Positions 1 to 9,989 of a stretch of DNA of 64,000 nucleotides are shown here, piece by piece; position 1 is the first letter of the stretch; every line of letters starts with the position of its first letter. The notes beneath the pieces were generated by a model. It did not search any database. It saw only the letters and a list, made by a program, of their open reading frames with translations, and was not told where the DNA came from. The stretch is from Craspedostauros australis. Taxonomy: Eukaryota; Bacillariophyta; Bacillariophyceae; Mastogloiales; Achnanthaceae. Both the position numbers and the translations under genes were made by a program. The stretch covers positions 62,001-126,000 of the forward strand of contig JAMXDE010000031.1 of NCBI GenBank assembly GCA_026770025.1. Direction: 5' to 3'.

Positions 1-316
1 AGCAACAGTGTCTGGTTGCCTAGTCCATCCTCTTTTCATCCAGGAAGCATGTCGCCCCATGGGGACGAACGTCCTTACCCGTTCTCCACACTGCACTGTC
101 AGTGGGTCCGAGATGCATTTTTTGACAAATAGTGTTCCCCACAGTAAAGCATAGCACTTACACGATGAACCAGTCAGTGTGATGCTGTGCTCGCGTTTTT
201 TCAAACCAGGACACCAAACACGAACTCACTACAACAGACAAGGGAGGACATCTACGATTATAATTTAATGCTCGTTAAATTCTGGCTATTTGTTTGTACT
301 AGGTGGGATGCGCTAA
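1..316. other. Non-coding edge of window next to the transposase
   Basis: No gene is supported here. The stretch holds the 3' flank of the transposase gene that ends at 317. A short palindrome with CCCCATGGGG at its centre lies near position 55-64. I looked for a terminal inverted repeat matching sequence right of the transposase and did not find a convincing one by eye. Confidence 0.4.
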
Positions 317-1330
317 TTAGTGTGTGTGTTGTGCATCTGCACGGGCGATGGCACGTTCGCGTGCTTCTTGCATCGCGACAACCACGTCAAACGAGGGGAA
401 GCCGTTGCTCAATTCAATTTGCGTCACGATGGCAACCGCGTTGAATGCAAGGCGATGCTTGTCCACGTGGTGCCGCCACTTCAGGTGCATGCATTGCCAG
501 TGCTTGATTCGCCTGTTGACCGTTTCGTGGCGGCACCGCATGATCCCATCCGCGCGAAAAGTTGGGGGGAACACACAAGGGTCCCCACGGTATCCGGCGT
601 CTGCGACGACGACTTCGTGTTGCACTAATTTCGGTTTCAGACCCAGACGGAAGATCGAAAGATCGTTCAACAGGCCACACGGGAAAGGACCATTCGCCCA
701 AACGATCTCACCAGTGGAAATCGCAACAGCCAACTCATAGCGCACACCAGAGGCGCGAAACTTGAACGAGTACCACTTCTGGCTAAACGGTTTGGGTTCG
801 GTGATTCGCATGTCAGTCCCGTCCACAGTGACAAGAGCTTTTGCATCGTGACTTGCGCCAACGAAACGACGGTTCCAGACAATCTGTCAATGGGAGCGGT
901 ACCAGGAAAAATCAGAACCATGTGTGAGTGAATGGAGTGAACAGAATTTTGTGTCGTAGTTCGGGTGTGCGAATTTATTAGTACTTACAATGCGATCCTT
1001 AACGGTTTCAACGGCTTCCATCATTAGCCACATCCATTTCCGAAGTGTTTTGGCAGAACACTTGCACATGGTGGCAAGGGCAGTCTCAGACACGTACAGA
1101 CGAAGAAACGCGCACGTCCACAGGAGATGTTTCGGTTTCGCCGTGAGTGGCAGAGCTCGCGCATGACAGAGCTCGTTCCACAAGATGTGCACGATGTCAG
1201 GATGCGTTCCGAACACGGATGCGAACTGTCGCAGTGACTCCCTGGAAAGGTTGTTTGTGTCCAAGCCTCTTGGGCGTGACCCAATCAGCCCGAACCCCAC
1301 GGTGGCAAAAGTTCCACTTGGTAGAAGCAT
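317..1330 (-). CDS. PIF/Harbinger-type DDE transposase (two exons)
   Basis: Catalyses cut-and-paste transposition of a DNA element. Two exons: 1330-989 and 883-317, with a 105-bp intron (988-884) that opens GTAAGT and ends CAG. Joining them in phase 0 restores a continuous protein of 302 residues. The DDE_4 signature is clear: VDGTDMRI (first Asp), then WYSFKF, ANGPFPCG with ND, then ADAGYRG (second Asp), and RHETVNRRIKHWQ carrying the Glu. The N-terminal exon has the LDTNNLS and FGTHPDIVHILWNEL region seen before the catalytic core in this family. No stop or frameshift interrupts the core, so the gene may be recent or still functional. Start at 1330 is the first ATG of the frame; an upstream exon cannot be excluded. 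Element ends and target-site duplications were not located. A divergent companion gene lies at 3195-5103. Confidence 0.85.
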
Positions 1331-2040
1331 TCTCGTGTTCCTTGCGAATTATGAGCTCTTGTGCAACTAGAAATGTCAAAATGAGGCGAAAAACAACAAT
1401 GCCAACAAGTAACCGTTGAGCTAGTACAAATTGTGCGCAAATCAACTGCAACTTGCCAATGACGAAACGAGCTTTTCTTGTGGGGCTTCGCATGCTCTCC
1501 AGCTACAGTGGTTGTTCCGCGCTTTGCTGTGGGGAAGCCAATCAAGCGAGGGCGTTCTTCCAGATTAATCGCAGAGAAGTTGAACAAAGTGTACGGTTGT
1601 CCTCCAATGCTTCGCCAACTTGTGCTTCGTTGTGACCAAGGTACCAAGCAAGGCAGGATTCAACGGACGAAACATCCAATGAATTCCTGCGTTGCCGTAT
1701 GTAGCGTAATGATCAGGGGCACATCCACGACTTCGTGGGAGGCTCTCTTGGACGAACGTGCGCGCTGCTCCGTTCGCCCGGCACTGCAAGCAAGCACGCT
1801 CTGGAGGGGAAGCAAACGAGTATCGAGCTGAATGCCCTCCAGTGTGCTGTATCATTCTTGCACGCGTGCTGTTGTGCTCTATCTGGGGAGCCCGCAGTTC
1901 ACCTTGCGCTCAACACGAACAATCATGGACATACAGCCATGGATAGACAACGTCGGACCGCGCACTGTGGTGGAGTCTTACCCTTGTCGTGAATCGGTCT
2001 TGTACTAGTCGTGCTCACGTCGTGCTCACGTCGTGCTGAA

Positions 2041-2119
2041 GTCGCGTCCCTTGCTCGTCTCCTTGCTCGTCACTTGCTCGTCTCCTTGCTTGTCACTTGC
2101 ACGTCCCCTTGCTCGTCGA
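2041..2119. repeat. Tandem repeat of a degenerate 23-bp unit, copy A
   Basis: About three degenerate units built on CACTTGCNCGTCYCCTTGCT followed by CGT. The array follows a short CGTGCTCA repeat at about 2008-2040 and ends in the same CCTTGCTCGTCGAT string as copy B at 2431-2482, 330 bp away. Confidence 0.7.
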
Positions 2120-2430
2120 TTTCTGAAAAATCGACACCTCCCTTACCGCACTTTACTTATAGAGAGATGTCGCAGTATCGTAGGTGATCAGTCTGGAGTC
2201 GCCGCGATGCAAATCTCTGTTATCAACTGTGTTTCAGAATGATGTTGCAATCAAGATCGAATACGTGTGCTACCATGGTATAGATCGTACGCTTACATTC
2301 ATGCATTCTAATCTTTGAAAAGTGCACTCTATCGCCCTTGAACATACAACTAGACTAGACATGGTAGTATGGCCCATTTCGCAGCATGTCGCACCGACAA
2401 AACCGCGGTAATTGCGAGAAATTTGGTTGT

Positions 2431-2482
2431 CACTTGCGCGTCCCCTTGCTCGTCACTTGCGCGTCCCCTTGCTCGTCGATCC
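2431..2482. repeat. Tandem repeat of a 23-bp unit, copy B
   Basis: Two perfect 23-bp units (2431-2453 and 2454-2476) starting CACTTGCGCGTCCCCTTGCT, then CGAT. It is the same unit as at 2041-2119. The two arrays sit between the transposase and its divergent neighbour, in a 1.8-kb gap (1331-3194) that holds no other gene I can support. Confidence 0.8.
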
Positions 2483-3194
2483 GGTCCTCTGTCGTGTCTG
2501 TCGCATGTCCATGTCGTGCTTGTCGCAGATCGATGTCATGTCGGTGTCTGTCCCGACGTGTTGCACATGGTGAAACACACGCCAGCCTCACGTCAATGTC
2601 CCGTTGGCTCCCCACAAACGAACTCCCCATGTCGTTCCTCACGAAACACATGGCAACGTGCCAACACGCCAGTGTACTTACATGTGTATACTCCGAGAGA
2701 GTGTCGCACACGACAGAAGACCCATGTTTCTCCACCATCGTCGACTAACAGGAGCAAATCAAATAGATACGTTGAGCGTTGAATCTAGACCAACGCTAGA
2801 TATACACTTATACTCGTAGGGGTATAGTTATTTATGCTTCTAGGAAACATCTATGTTTATTCAATGTATACATTCATTGCATTTTAAATAAATCAAAACG
2901 GATGTACTATTGGATATTCCAGGCAAAATGGATGCGTTGAACTATAGTAGAGCAGCGTAGACGTCTACGTATCCCGTGTTTTTGTGTTTCGCATTATCAC
3001 GCTGCAACGCGGTGATCGATTGCTCCACGGATCCTCCCAGCGTGCGTGCTCCACAGCGCAAGGCACCAGTTCATCACACGTCGCACACGAACTCCTCAGG
3101 TTGCCGCGGAATGGAGCGAAGTCTTCCTCTCACAAATGACGTTCATACTCCATCGATCACTCGTTCACGATTAAAAAGTAAGTGCCGATACAAC

Positions 3195-5103
3195 ATGCCA
3201 CGAAAAGCTGCTCCCACGAAGCACGACAGTTGTGATGGAGCGGAGTGGAACGAGCAGCTGTACTCCCAGATCCGCGAATTGAGGGCGAAGATCGAGAGCG
3301 GCGAAATTCCGATGGAAAAGACCGCGAGGAATGTGTGGAAAGAGAATCCCGATTTGGCATTCCTGTCCAGGCGCAACTTCGCTCGGAACCTTCGGAAATT
3401 GCGAAATTCAGTGAAGAGAAGCCGCGAGAAGGAGGCGACTGAGGCCGGTACGTGACTTGAAGTGCATGCCTGAAATTGTCGTTTGTTACTCGTTTATTCA
3501 CGACATCATTTCTCACCCTTCTCAGTGCGCATGGATACGAAATTCTCTCCCAACGTTTCCGATCTTGTCGCGAACGCAACTTCGTACAAAGATCAATTTG
3601 ACAAAGCGATCAAAAAAGTATCAACGCAGCAACCCGAAGACGCGAAGGAAACCATGGACGCTTTTTCGCGCATGGCCTACAGCCCGGCACCCACCGCTCC
3701 AACCGCGATGCCAACAACAGCCCGTCCCTCCGCCGAACCAAACACGGCGCACATGGCATCGCCCATCCCCACCCATCCATCACCAACACCAAGACCTCTC
3801 TACCACGCCATGGACACGATGACTGCTGCTCGTACTGAGCCCTCGTCTGTTCATGTCCCTCCACCGCATGTGGCTTCTCCTCCTGCTGCTCCTCCTGGCT
3901 TTGCTGCAAGTCGTGGCATGCTGGTGACGAACACTGTTACTGGGACACCCTTGCAAGAGGGCCCCAGTCGTGCGCGTGCGATCGAAACGTGGATGAACAA
4001 GAACACCGAAATTTTCTTGCCCGCTGTTCGCCACGTGTACTCCCCAGCCGGTCGTGGGGAGGTGTTCGAAATCACGTTCGAGCTGCCTGGCGGGACTTGC
4101 TACGGCGATGTGAACGTGCTCATCAAGGAGCACGGGCGCGTGTTGGAGGTGAGAATCACGCAAAACCAACAACTCGCATCATCCGCTGCCACGGACAACG
4201 AGCTGCTTGAGCGCCTGAACGAAACGGTTCCTTCGCTCCTCAAGATTCGTTCTTTCCGCGGGCAACGCGAACGCAGCGAATCATACGCGTTGGCAGTTCG
4301 CAACATGTGTCGTGGGCACCCGCAGCCTGCCCGTGTGCACAAGGAGTTCTTGCCAATCCAAGTCAGTGACCGGTTTGAAATGACCTCCGACCAAGCCATG
4401 CATGGGATTGATTTTATCAATCCTTCTGTTGGCATCAATGATCGGGAGAGCGATGTGCACACTGATGCGCCCCTGCTGATCGTGCGCATGGTGCCGGTTT
4501 ACAGCGCGAGCCCAGTCACCCATTGCGCCACCAACTTGGCGCGTTACAGGCGAACAGAGAGGCATAGCAAACTTAAGCTGAACTCTGGTGCTCACCTGAG
4601 AGAGGATGACTACAGTTCGTCCGATGACGAGTGCACATTTTCCCGTCCTGCTCCTGTTCGCATGACGATTGCTCGTGGTCGCAAAGCTACCGGATCAGGG
4701 CATTCTGCAAAGGTAAGTGTTGTCAATACCGGTTTCGTCTTCTGTTCTTCACAACTCCCACTTGTTCACTCACACATCCTTGCGTTGTTGCTTTTTCACT
4801 GCGCAGTACGCTCGTCAACCATCTCGTGTGACTGTTGGTTCGATGGACATGCCTGCTCGTGCTTCCCGCCGCGCGGCTGCTCGCAGACGTGCTCGTCACG
4901 CTGATATTCCTGACCCCGTCGTGGTGCCTTCCACTGTTCTCTCCAGCGCCAGCAACCAGCGTTGCACCAAAGTCAGGCGCAGGAAGCGTGTGCCCGAGTT
5001 GATTAAGATTGACTGCGAGTCAGACAGCGACGGCCAGGAGGAGGTCAACCTGCCATCGGCGAGCCTCAAGAGTGAGGGGGACGAGACCACACAGACTGAG
5101 TAA
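3195..5103 (+). CDS. Hypothetical protein of a diatom-type multigene family (three exons)
   Basis: Exons 3195-3447, 3526-4712 and 4807-5103. Introns open GTACGT and GTAAGT and end CTCAG and GCGCAG; phases 1 and 0 agree, giving 578 residues. Residues ~16-70 hold a segment with W at the front, an I-x-SGEIP loop and NFARNLRKLR at the end. This resembles a domain I recall from many diatom hypothetical proteins (inference from memory). A Pro/Ala/Thr-rich linker follows. A second conserved-looking block near residues 220-270 contains EITFELPGGTCYGD. The C-terminus is basic (RASRRAAARRRARH), then acidic. Function unknown; DNA binding is possible. An in-frame ATG at 3111 could add 28 residues. It may be the second gene of the adjacent Harbinger-like element, which often pairs the transposase with a small DNA-binding protein, or an independent family member. 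Confidence 0.7.
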
Positions 5104-6496
5104 GAGTGGAGCAAGTCCCATGCAGCACGAACAACCAACATAACATAACTAGTGACCAACCGTAATACCATGTTCACACTACGTCGATGAACTGTCTATG
5201 GGAGTACCTTCTAGATTGTGAACATGTTATACGATGACTACTTGGACTACCAATGGAGTCCCATCGGAAAACGACGCCGAAAACGTATTTACCGCGCTTC
5301 CCAAGGCGCGCAATCTTCCGTCCATCCATTCCTTTGCTCCTCTGCTCGTTCTTCTTGCTTCCGGCTCACCACCACGAGGGTGTTCGCGGCACAAATACGC
5401 GATCTTTCGATTTTGTTCTGTTCTTCTTCCTCCAACTGTTCTCGCGTCCATCCGCTGCCTCCTGCTCTTTGTCTGAGGGAGAAACCGAGCCAGAACATCC
5501 ATGTCAACGAAACTGCGCGCACTTTGGTATCCAAAGCAGCTGACACCAATCCCGCAACGTCTTCAATCACTTGCAACAAATTGACAGGTGGCCAGACGGA
5601 CGCTGCACATCAAATCGCATCAACCGACAACAGAACAAACAGGAGGAGGTAGAGCGCGAAGTACGATCTAGAGAAGTCTACTGCTACCATCCAAGCACCG
5701 TCTCATGCGAGCAGGTTGTACCCTCACCGACGTTCTTGCGCCAAGACGAGCAATCTCATGCGTTGGGACCTCGTGCGTATGAGCAGCGAGTGATGTGTCT
5801 GTTCCGATACCACCACCATCGCTGTTGTAGGATCGTTGTGTTGCCCGAATCCACTCTCCTCTATTCTAATAAAATATCATCGCTGTCACCAGCATCGCCG
5901 AACGATACCATTCTTCGGAACATGTACTTACTACGTGTATACGAGCCACGGTCCAAGGACACATCCATGCAATCATCATGTCACCACGGGATAGAGACAG
6001 AGATTGAAAGGACAAGTCCGGATAGAGAGCACGGTGCAATTGCGAGAATTCTGATGGATCCAATCTTGTGACACTTTTCTTGAAACTCTGTTCTTTGTGG
6101 CAACGCACGAAGGGAGCGTTCGCACGCAAAGTATCGAAGGGCTCCCCTCTTGACACACGATCTTTGGGATACCGCTTGCTGTTGGTGTCGACAGAGCAAC
6201 TCGCAGGTTGTTACGCCCCCCATACAACGTCAAAACATGAAGCCAGAGCATCGCGGACAGAATTTTTGGTGCAACTGCAACAGCATCTTTCAATTCTCAG
6301 ACGAGTTCGCAGAAGTGCTGATGGAAGCTTCACTACTCGACACCATTTGAGTGTTTGCCCATGTGTATGCCATGGTATGGATGGCGCGGTATGTTATTAT
6401 ACCCTGGAACCAGCGCGAGCATGAGCACAAAGTACCATACGGATGGAGTGAAGCGTTGTGCTCTGTGCCATTCTATCATCTCGCTTTTGCCCTCTC
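5104..6496. other. Intergenic region without a supported gene
   Basis: Open frames of up to about 165 codons occur on both strands, but they overlap one another, lack recognisable motifs and have skewed composition (Ser/Arg/Cys-rich). I see no gene, RNA or repeat here. It separates the hypothetical gene ending at 5103 from the 3' end of the fibrillin gene. Confidence 0.5.
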
Positions 6497-7351
6497 TCAT
6501 GCCTCGATGGCCGACGGATCTCTCGTGAGCAGGAACAGGGTGCCTGCATTACCACGTCCGACCCGAAAGTCGTCGTCAATGTACGACGTCTCCAACCAAC
6601 CGCTGTCGGTGGTTCCGCGGACCTTCGCAAGAATCGCAAACAACCAGCCCAGGTTGATCACGAATCCGTTGTTCAGCGTGATCTCGCAAGTGTCGAACGT
6701 GACGACCGCCCGGTTGTCCACGTTATCCGACACGCGGTACCTCCCGCCAACAACCACCTTGCCAAAGTCCAGATCGACCTTGTTGGTCACGCGGCTCTGC
6801 ACCACGTCAAATATCTGCTTCGTCTCCTTGTTGGACGTGTCCACCTTGAGGCCAGCGGCGCTCACAGCTCCCTTGTTGCTGTATGCTTTGCTCGGCACGG
6901 AGCCACCATCCGTGAAGTCTTCCACCTTGTACACGTCTTCTCCTTGCGCGATGGAGTACGGCGCCGTGTACTTGAGGTACCACGTGCCATCAAGGAATTG
7001 CATCGCCGTGGCTTCGTCGGTCAGCAGCTTGGGTGGGATGGGTGTTTTCGTCGCCTTCGTTTCCAGCTGTCGCACCAAGCTCAGCACCTTCTGTTGCGTT
7101 TCCATCGATGCATCCTTGCCGTTGTTGGTGAACGATGCTGCATCCCAGAGTTCTTGCTTCGTCTGCGAAAGGATCTTACTCTTGCCACCACCGACGACAC
7201 TTCGCCCAGCCATTGCATTCTGGAACGGATTGGGAATGTCGAATGCGGTCACAGGGCGGGACGCAAGAATCAATGCCAATGCCAACGGCAACAGTCGCAG
7301 TATCGTTACTTGTCGTCTCGTTGTCTTTGTCATTGTCGGTGTCGTGGTCAT
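6497..7351 (-). CDS. Plastid lipid-associated protein (PAP/fibrillin family)
   Basis: Fibrillins coat plastoglobules and thylakoid margins and bind lipids in plastids. This single-exon gene encodes 284 residues. The N-terminus has a basic stretch, a hydrophobic core (LLPLALALILASRP) and VTAF/DIPN at the predicted cleavage site, which fits a signal peptide plus plastid transit peptide. The C-terminal PAP motif is clear: WLETSYIDDDFRVGRGNAG followed by TLFLL. A central WYLKYTAPYS segment matches the family's W-x-L-x-Y-T-S start. The GTG-led extension to 7372 is less likely than the ATG at 7351, which directly precedes the n-region. The gene is divergent from the coiled-coil gene at 8314. Large open frames on the opposite strand are codon-bias shadows. 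Confidence 0.88.
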   Translation of the reverse strand: MTTTPTMTKTTRRQVTILRLLPLALALILASRPVTAFDIPNPFQNAMAGRSVVGGGKSKILSQTKQELWDAASFTNNGKDASMETQQKVLSLVRQLETKATKTPIPPKLLTDEATAMQFLDGTWYLKYTAPYSIAQGEDVYKVEDFTDGGSVPSKAYSNKGAVSAAGLKVDTSNKETKQIFDVVQSRVTNKVDLDFGKVVVGGRYRVSDNVDNRAVVTFDTCEITLNNGFVINLGWLFAILAKVRGTTDSGWLETSYIDDDFRVGRGNAGTLFLLTRDPSAIEA

Positions 7352-8313
7352 CGTCAGTACTTCCTCTTGCACTGTGTGGTCTCGTTGGATATTCTACAAT
7401 ACAAGCTATGGGGATTGCAGGAACGTATTACTATGAGCTAGTGCTGTGCGCACGAGCAAGCGTGTGCTGTTGCTGTTGCTGTTGTTGTTGCCATGACGAT
7501 CGGCATGTTGTTGTGCTGTGCTGTGCTGTGTTCTGTCGTTTTGGGTCCTTCTGTTACTGCTCGCTTCGTTGGCGCTTTGCGCGACGCAAATGATGCGTTG
7601 TTGTGATGGCGTGTCGCGACAAAGGAGGTCTGAAGAAGTCCTGTTGATTGTCTCAAACCATCTTTCCAATTCGATGTTGATGACGTCATAGCAAAGAAAC
7701 TCCAAACAAATGGCCTTCATAAAACCGTGAAACAACGTCAAATAACGTCCGCGCAACAACAACTGTTCGACTGAATCGATCTTTGATTAGTTCTTCAAAA
7801 GAACAGATAACTATTATATTACCGCAATGTGTGAAATACGTCGCATCATGGTTTTGGGCTTCTGTTGATGTCGTTGTGTGGCTTCAGTCGGATTCCCACC
7901 AGTCACCAATCCGTGGACTCGTGGTTCCAAAGGTTAAGTGTGACGGATGAGCGTTGTTCACCCAGAATCAGTCACAGTGCGGACAATTTCGCTGTGCTGT
8001 TTTCGCCACACCCGTTTTTGCGCAGCAACCGGCACGCACAAGTGTGGGTGTGTGACGGTGTGTGTTTGTCGGAGGCGAAAGTGAAAGTGCGTTGCGCGTG
8101 ATGGGGAGGAAGTCATTGATCCCTCATAAAATCAAGAAACAAACAAATCGACGACAACCACACCACAACAAGAACACTGCACAGCAGCACACGATCTCTC
8201 CAAACCAGTACCAGTCAATCCATCAACAAGCAAGCAACAAGCAAGCAACTCACCAGTACAAACCAACCAACCAACTGACTCTCCAGCGAACAGACAACAA
8301 AAATACAAACAGA
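7352..8313. promoter_or_regulatory. Divergent intergenic region with CAA-rich leader
   Basis: This 960-bp gap separates two divergently transcribed genes and should contain both promoters. A TGC/TGT-rich run lies at about 7465-7520. From about 8120 to 8313 the sequence is rich in CAA/AAC on the plus strand, typical of the 5' leaders in this window. That run is open in the downstream frame, which is why the frame extends far upstream of the chosen start. Confidence 0.5.
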
Positions 8314-9609
8314 ATGGCCATCGGAATGAAGAATCAGACATCCAACAACGATTCACCAGCAACCATGTCCAAGAGCCCCGCACAGAAGATTATCGCCAAG
8401 CTGGAGAACAGCACTGCCGGAATCGACGCGGATGCCGCGGCATCCACCCCGGCGCTGTTTGCTCCGTTCGTTGCGGATGCATCGGCGAAGCCGGTCACCT
8501 TCCAATCCATCCAGCGAAGACGTTCCCGTCGCAAGCGTCCCAGCCGCAAGAGCAGCAACCGCCAAGGCAAGGCCGAGTGCCAAAAGCGCAGCCTGTCGGA
8601 GCAGCTCCAGCTCATCATCAACCGACTCAATCCAACAGAAACAAACGCAAACAGCGGCGAAGGAGCGACGGACGAATACAACGAACTCATCAACTCCACC
8701 AAATCGCACTTGAAGACCTCGCATGTTCCAGCCGCGGCGCATGGAGCTGACGCCGATGACGACAATGTTACTGACGCTGCCGCCGCTGCATCGCCGGAAG
8801 AGGCAGAACCGGCCATCGATGCCCGCGCAGAGGAGATGCGCAACGCGGCAACCAAAATACAGAGTCTGGCCCGCCGATGCAAGGCCCAGCATCAGTACCA
8901 AACGCGCAAGCGCATCCAGCAAATTCAGGTGCAGCTCGATGATATGCCAAACAAAATTCAACAGGACCGCGACGAGCTGCGCCAATTCTTTAAAAGCAAA
9001 AAGGAGGAGCTCCTCAAGAGGATGCAGGCATCCGTCGCCGACATGCGCTGCAAACCAGCCGACAATTCCGCCACCATCATCGCGTATCTGAGGCGCAACA
9101 ACGCACAACTTCGAAATCTGCAGAGCGAACTAAAGAAGGGCATCGTGGCCCTCCGGGCGGAGCATGCGGCACTGAAACGTGAGAACGACGTTATCCGCAA
9201 CTGCTTCACCGAGGTCGAGGAGGTCGCCAAGAACCTGATGAAGGAGAACAAGTCTCTCAAGGCGACCGAAAAGAAGTTTCGCACTCAGCTGAGAAGGAAA
9301 TACAAGCAGCAGCTGTGGCGTCAGGAACTCCACCTGCGATCGGAAGAAACGCAGAACGCACTGTACAAGAAATGCCTGGGACGCATCGTGCACCACGTGA
9401 CCAGGCACGAGGCCATCGCCAACCGCAAGCCACGCAGAGCCAGCGATCAGCCTATCGTCTTTGAACTCAGCGATCTTGTCTCCGCCCAACCCAATCGCAC
9501 CACCCCTATCGCACCTCGTGACGACGATAGCAGAAGAATGAGCGACCGCAGCAGCTCCAGCAGCATATACGAATACGACTCGTGCACTGACGAATCGGAT
9601 GACGAGTAA
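8314..9609 (+). CDS. Coiled-coil protein with one IQ-like motif
   Basis: Single exon, 431 residues, function unknown. After a basic N-terminal region (QRRRSRRKRPSRKSS) comes an Ala/Asp-rich segment and then an IQ-like motif, AATKIQSLARRCKAQHQ, at about residues 184-200, a potential calmodulin or myosin-light-chain binding helix. It is followed by a long predicted coiled coil to about residue 370 (heptad-rich stretches such as LRNLQSELKKGIVALRAEH). The tail is Ser/Asp-rich and acidic. The ATG at 8314 is chosen because the in-frame sequence upstream is CAA-rich leader encoding mostly Gln, Asn, Thr and His. A possible polyadenylation signal AATAAA lies near 9746. It could be a cytoskeletal or basal-body associated protein; this is only inference. 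Confidence 0.75.
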   Translation: MAIGMKNQTSNNDSPATMSKSPAQKIIAKLENSTAGIDADAAASTPALFAPFVADASAKPVTFQSIQRRRSRRKRPSRKSSNRQGKAECQKRSLSEQLQLIINRLNPTETNANSGEGATDEYNELINSTKSHLKTSHVPAAAHGADADDDNVTDAAAAASPEEAEPAIDARAEEMRNAATKIQSLARRCKAQHQYQTRKRIQQIQVQLDDMPNKIQQDRDELRQFFKSKKEELLKRMQASVADMRCKPADNSATIIAYLRRNNAQLRNLQSELKKGIVALRAEHAALKRENDVIRNCFTEVEEVAKNLMKENKSLKATEKKFRTQLRRKYKQQLWRQELHLRSEETQNALYKKCLGRIVHHVTRHEAIANRKPRRASDQPIVFELSDLVSAQPNRTTPIAPRDDDSRRMSDRSSSSSIYEYDSCTDESDDE

Positions 9610-9989
9610 TTGCAGAATGAAATGAACTCGAATGGCGTGCAGGATGAGACGGCAACGAATGCCTCCGATCACTTGCAATGTATTCTATATTATTAGTAAT
9701 AGCACATATAGTACTGGAGTGCATCAACAAACTTGCATTGTGTACAATAAATGAAATCAATAGCCAACGCCAATGCAAAGTTGCACCCGTGCGCGGAGTC
9801 AAACTAGAATCAGTCGATGCTGGATCCACGAGCATGGACCATACATGTGCTGTAACATGCAAGCAAACTCATCCTTCACTCGTGCATCACCGTCGCCATC
9901 TCCATCCAACCGTCGAATGGATCAAACAATACAGTTTCATTGCATAGTGTTGTCGTGAATGCAGATACTATTACAATACTCTGTACGAG
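9610..9989. other. Convergent 3' intergenic region
   Basis: Only 380 bp separate the stop codons of the coiled-coil gene (plus) and tweety-like gene A (minus). The region is moderately AT-rich and should hold both 3' untranslated regions. No other feature is seen. Confidence 0.5.

Noticed and set aside
1-1330. Terminal inverted repeats of the Harbinger element
   Set aside because: Scanned by eye on both sides of the transposase without finding a convincing matching pair; needs a computed search.
6351-7441. Plus-strand frames of 327-361 codons opposite fibrillin
   Set aside because: The minus strand carries the PAP motif and signal peptide; the plus-strand frames have no recognisable features.
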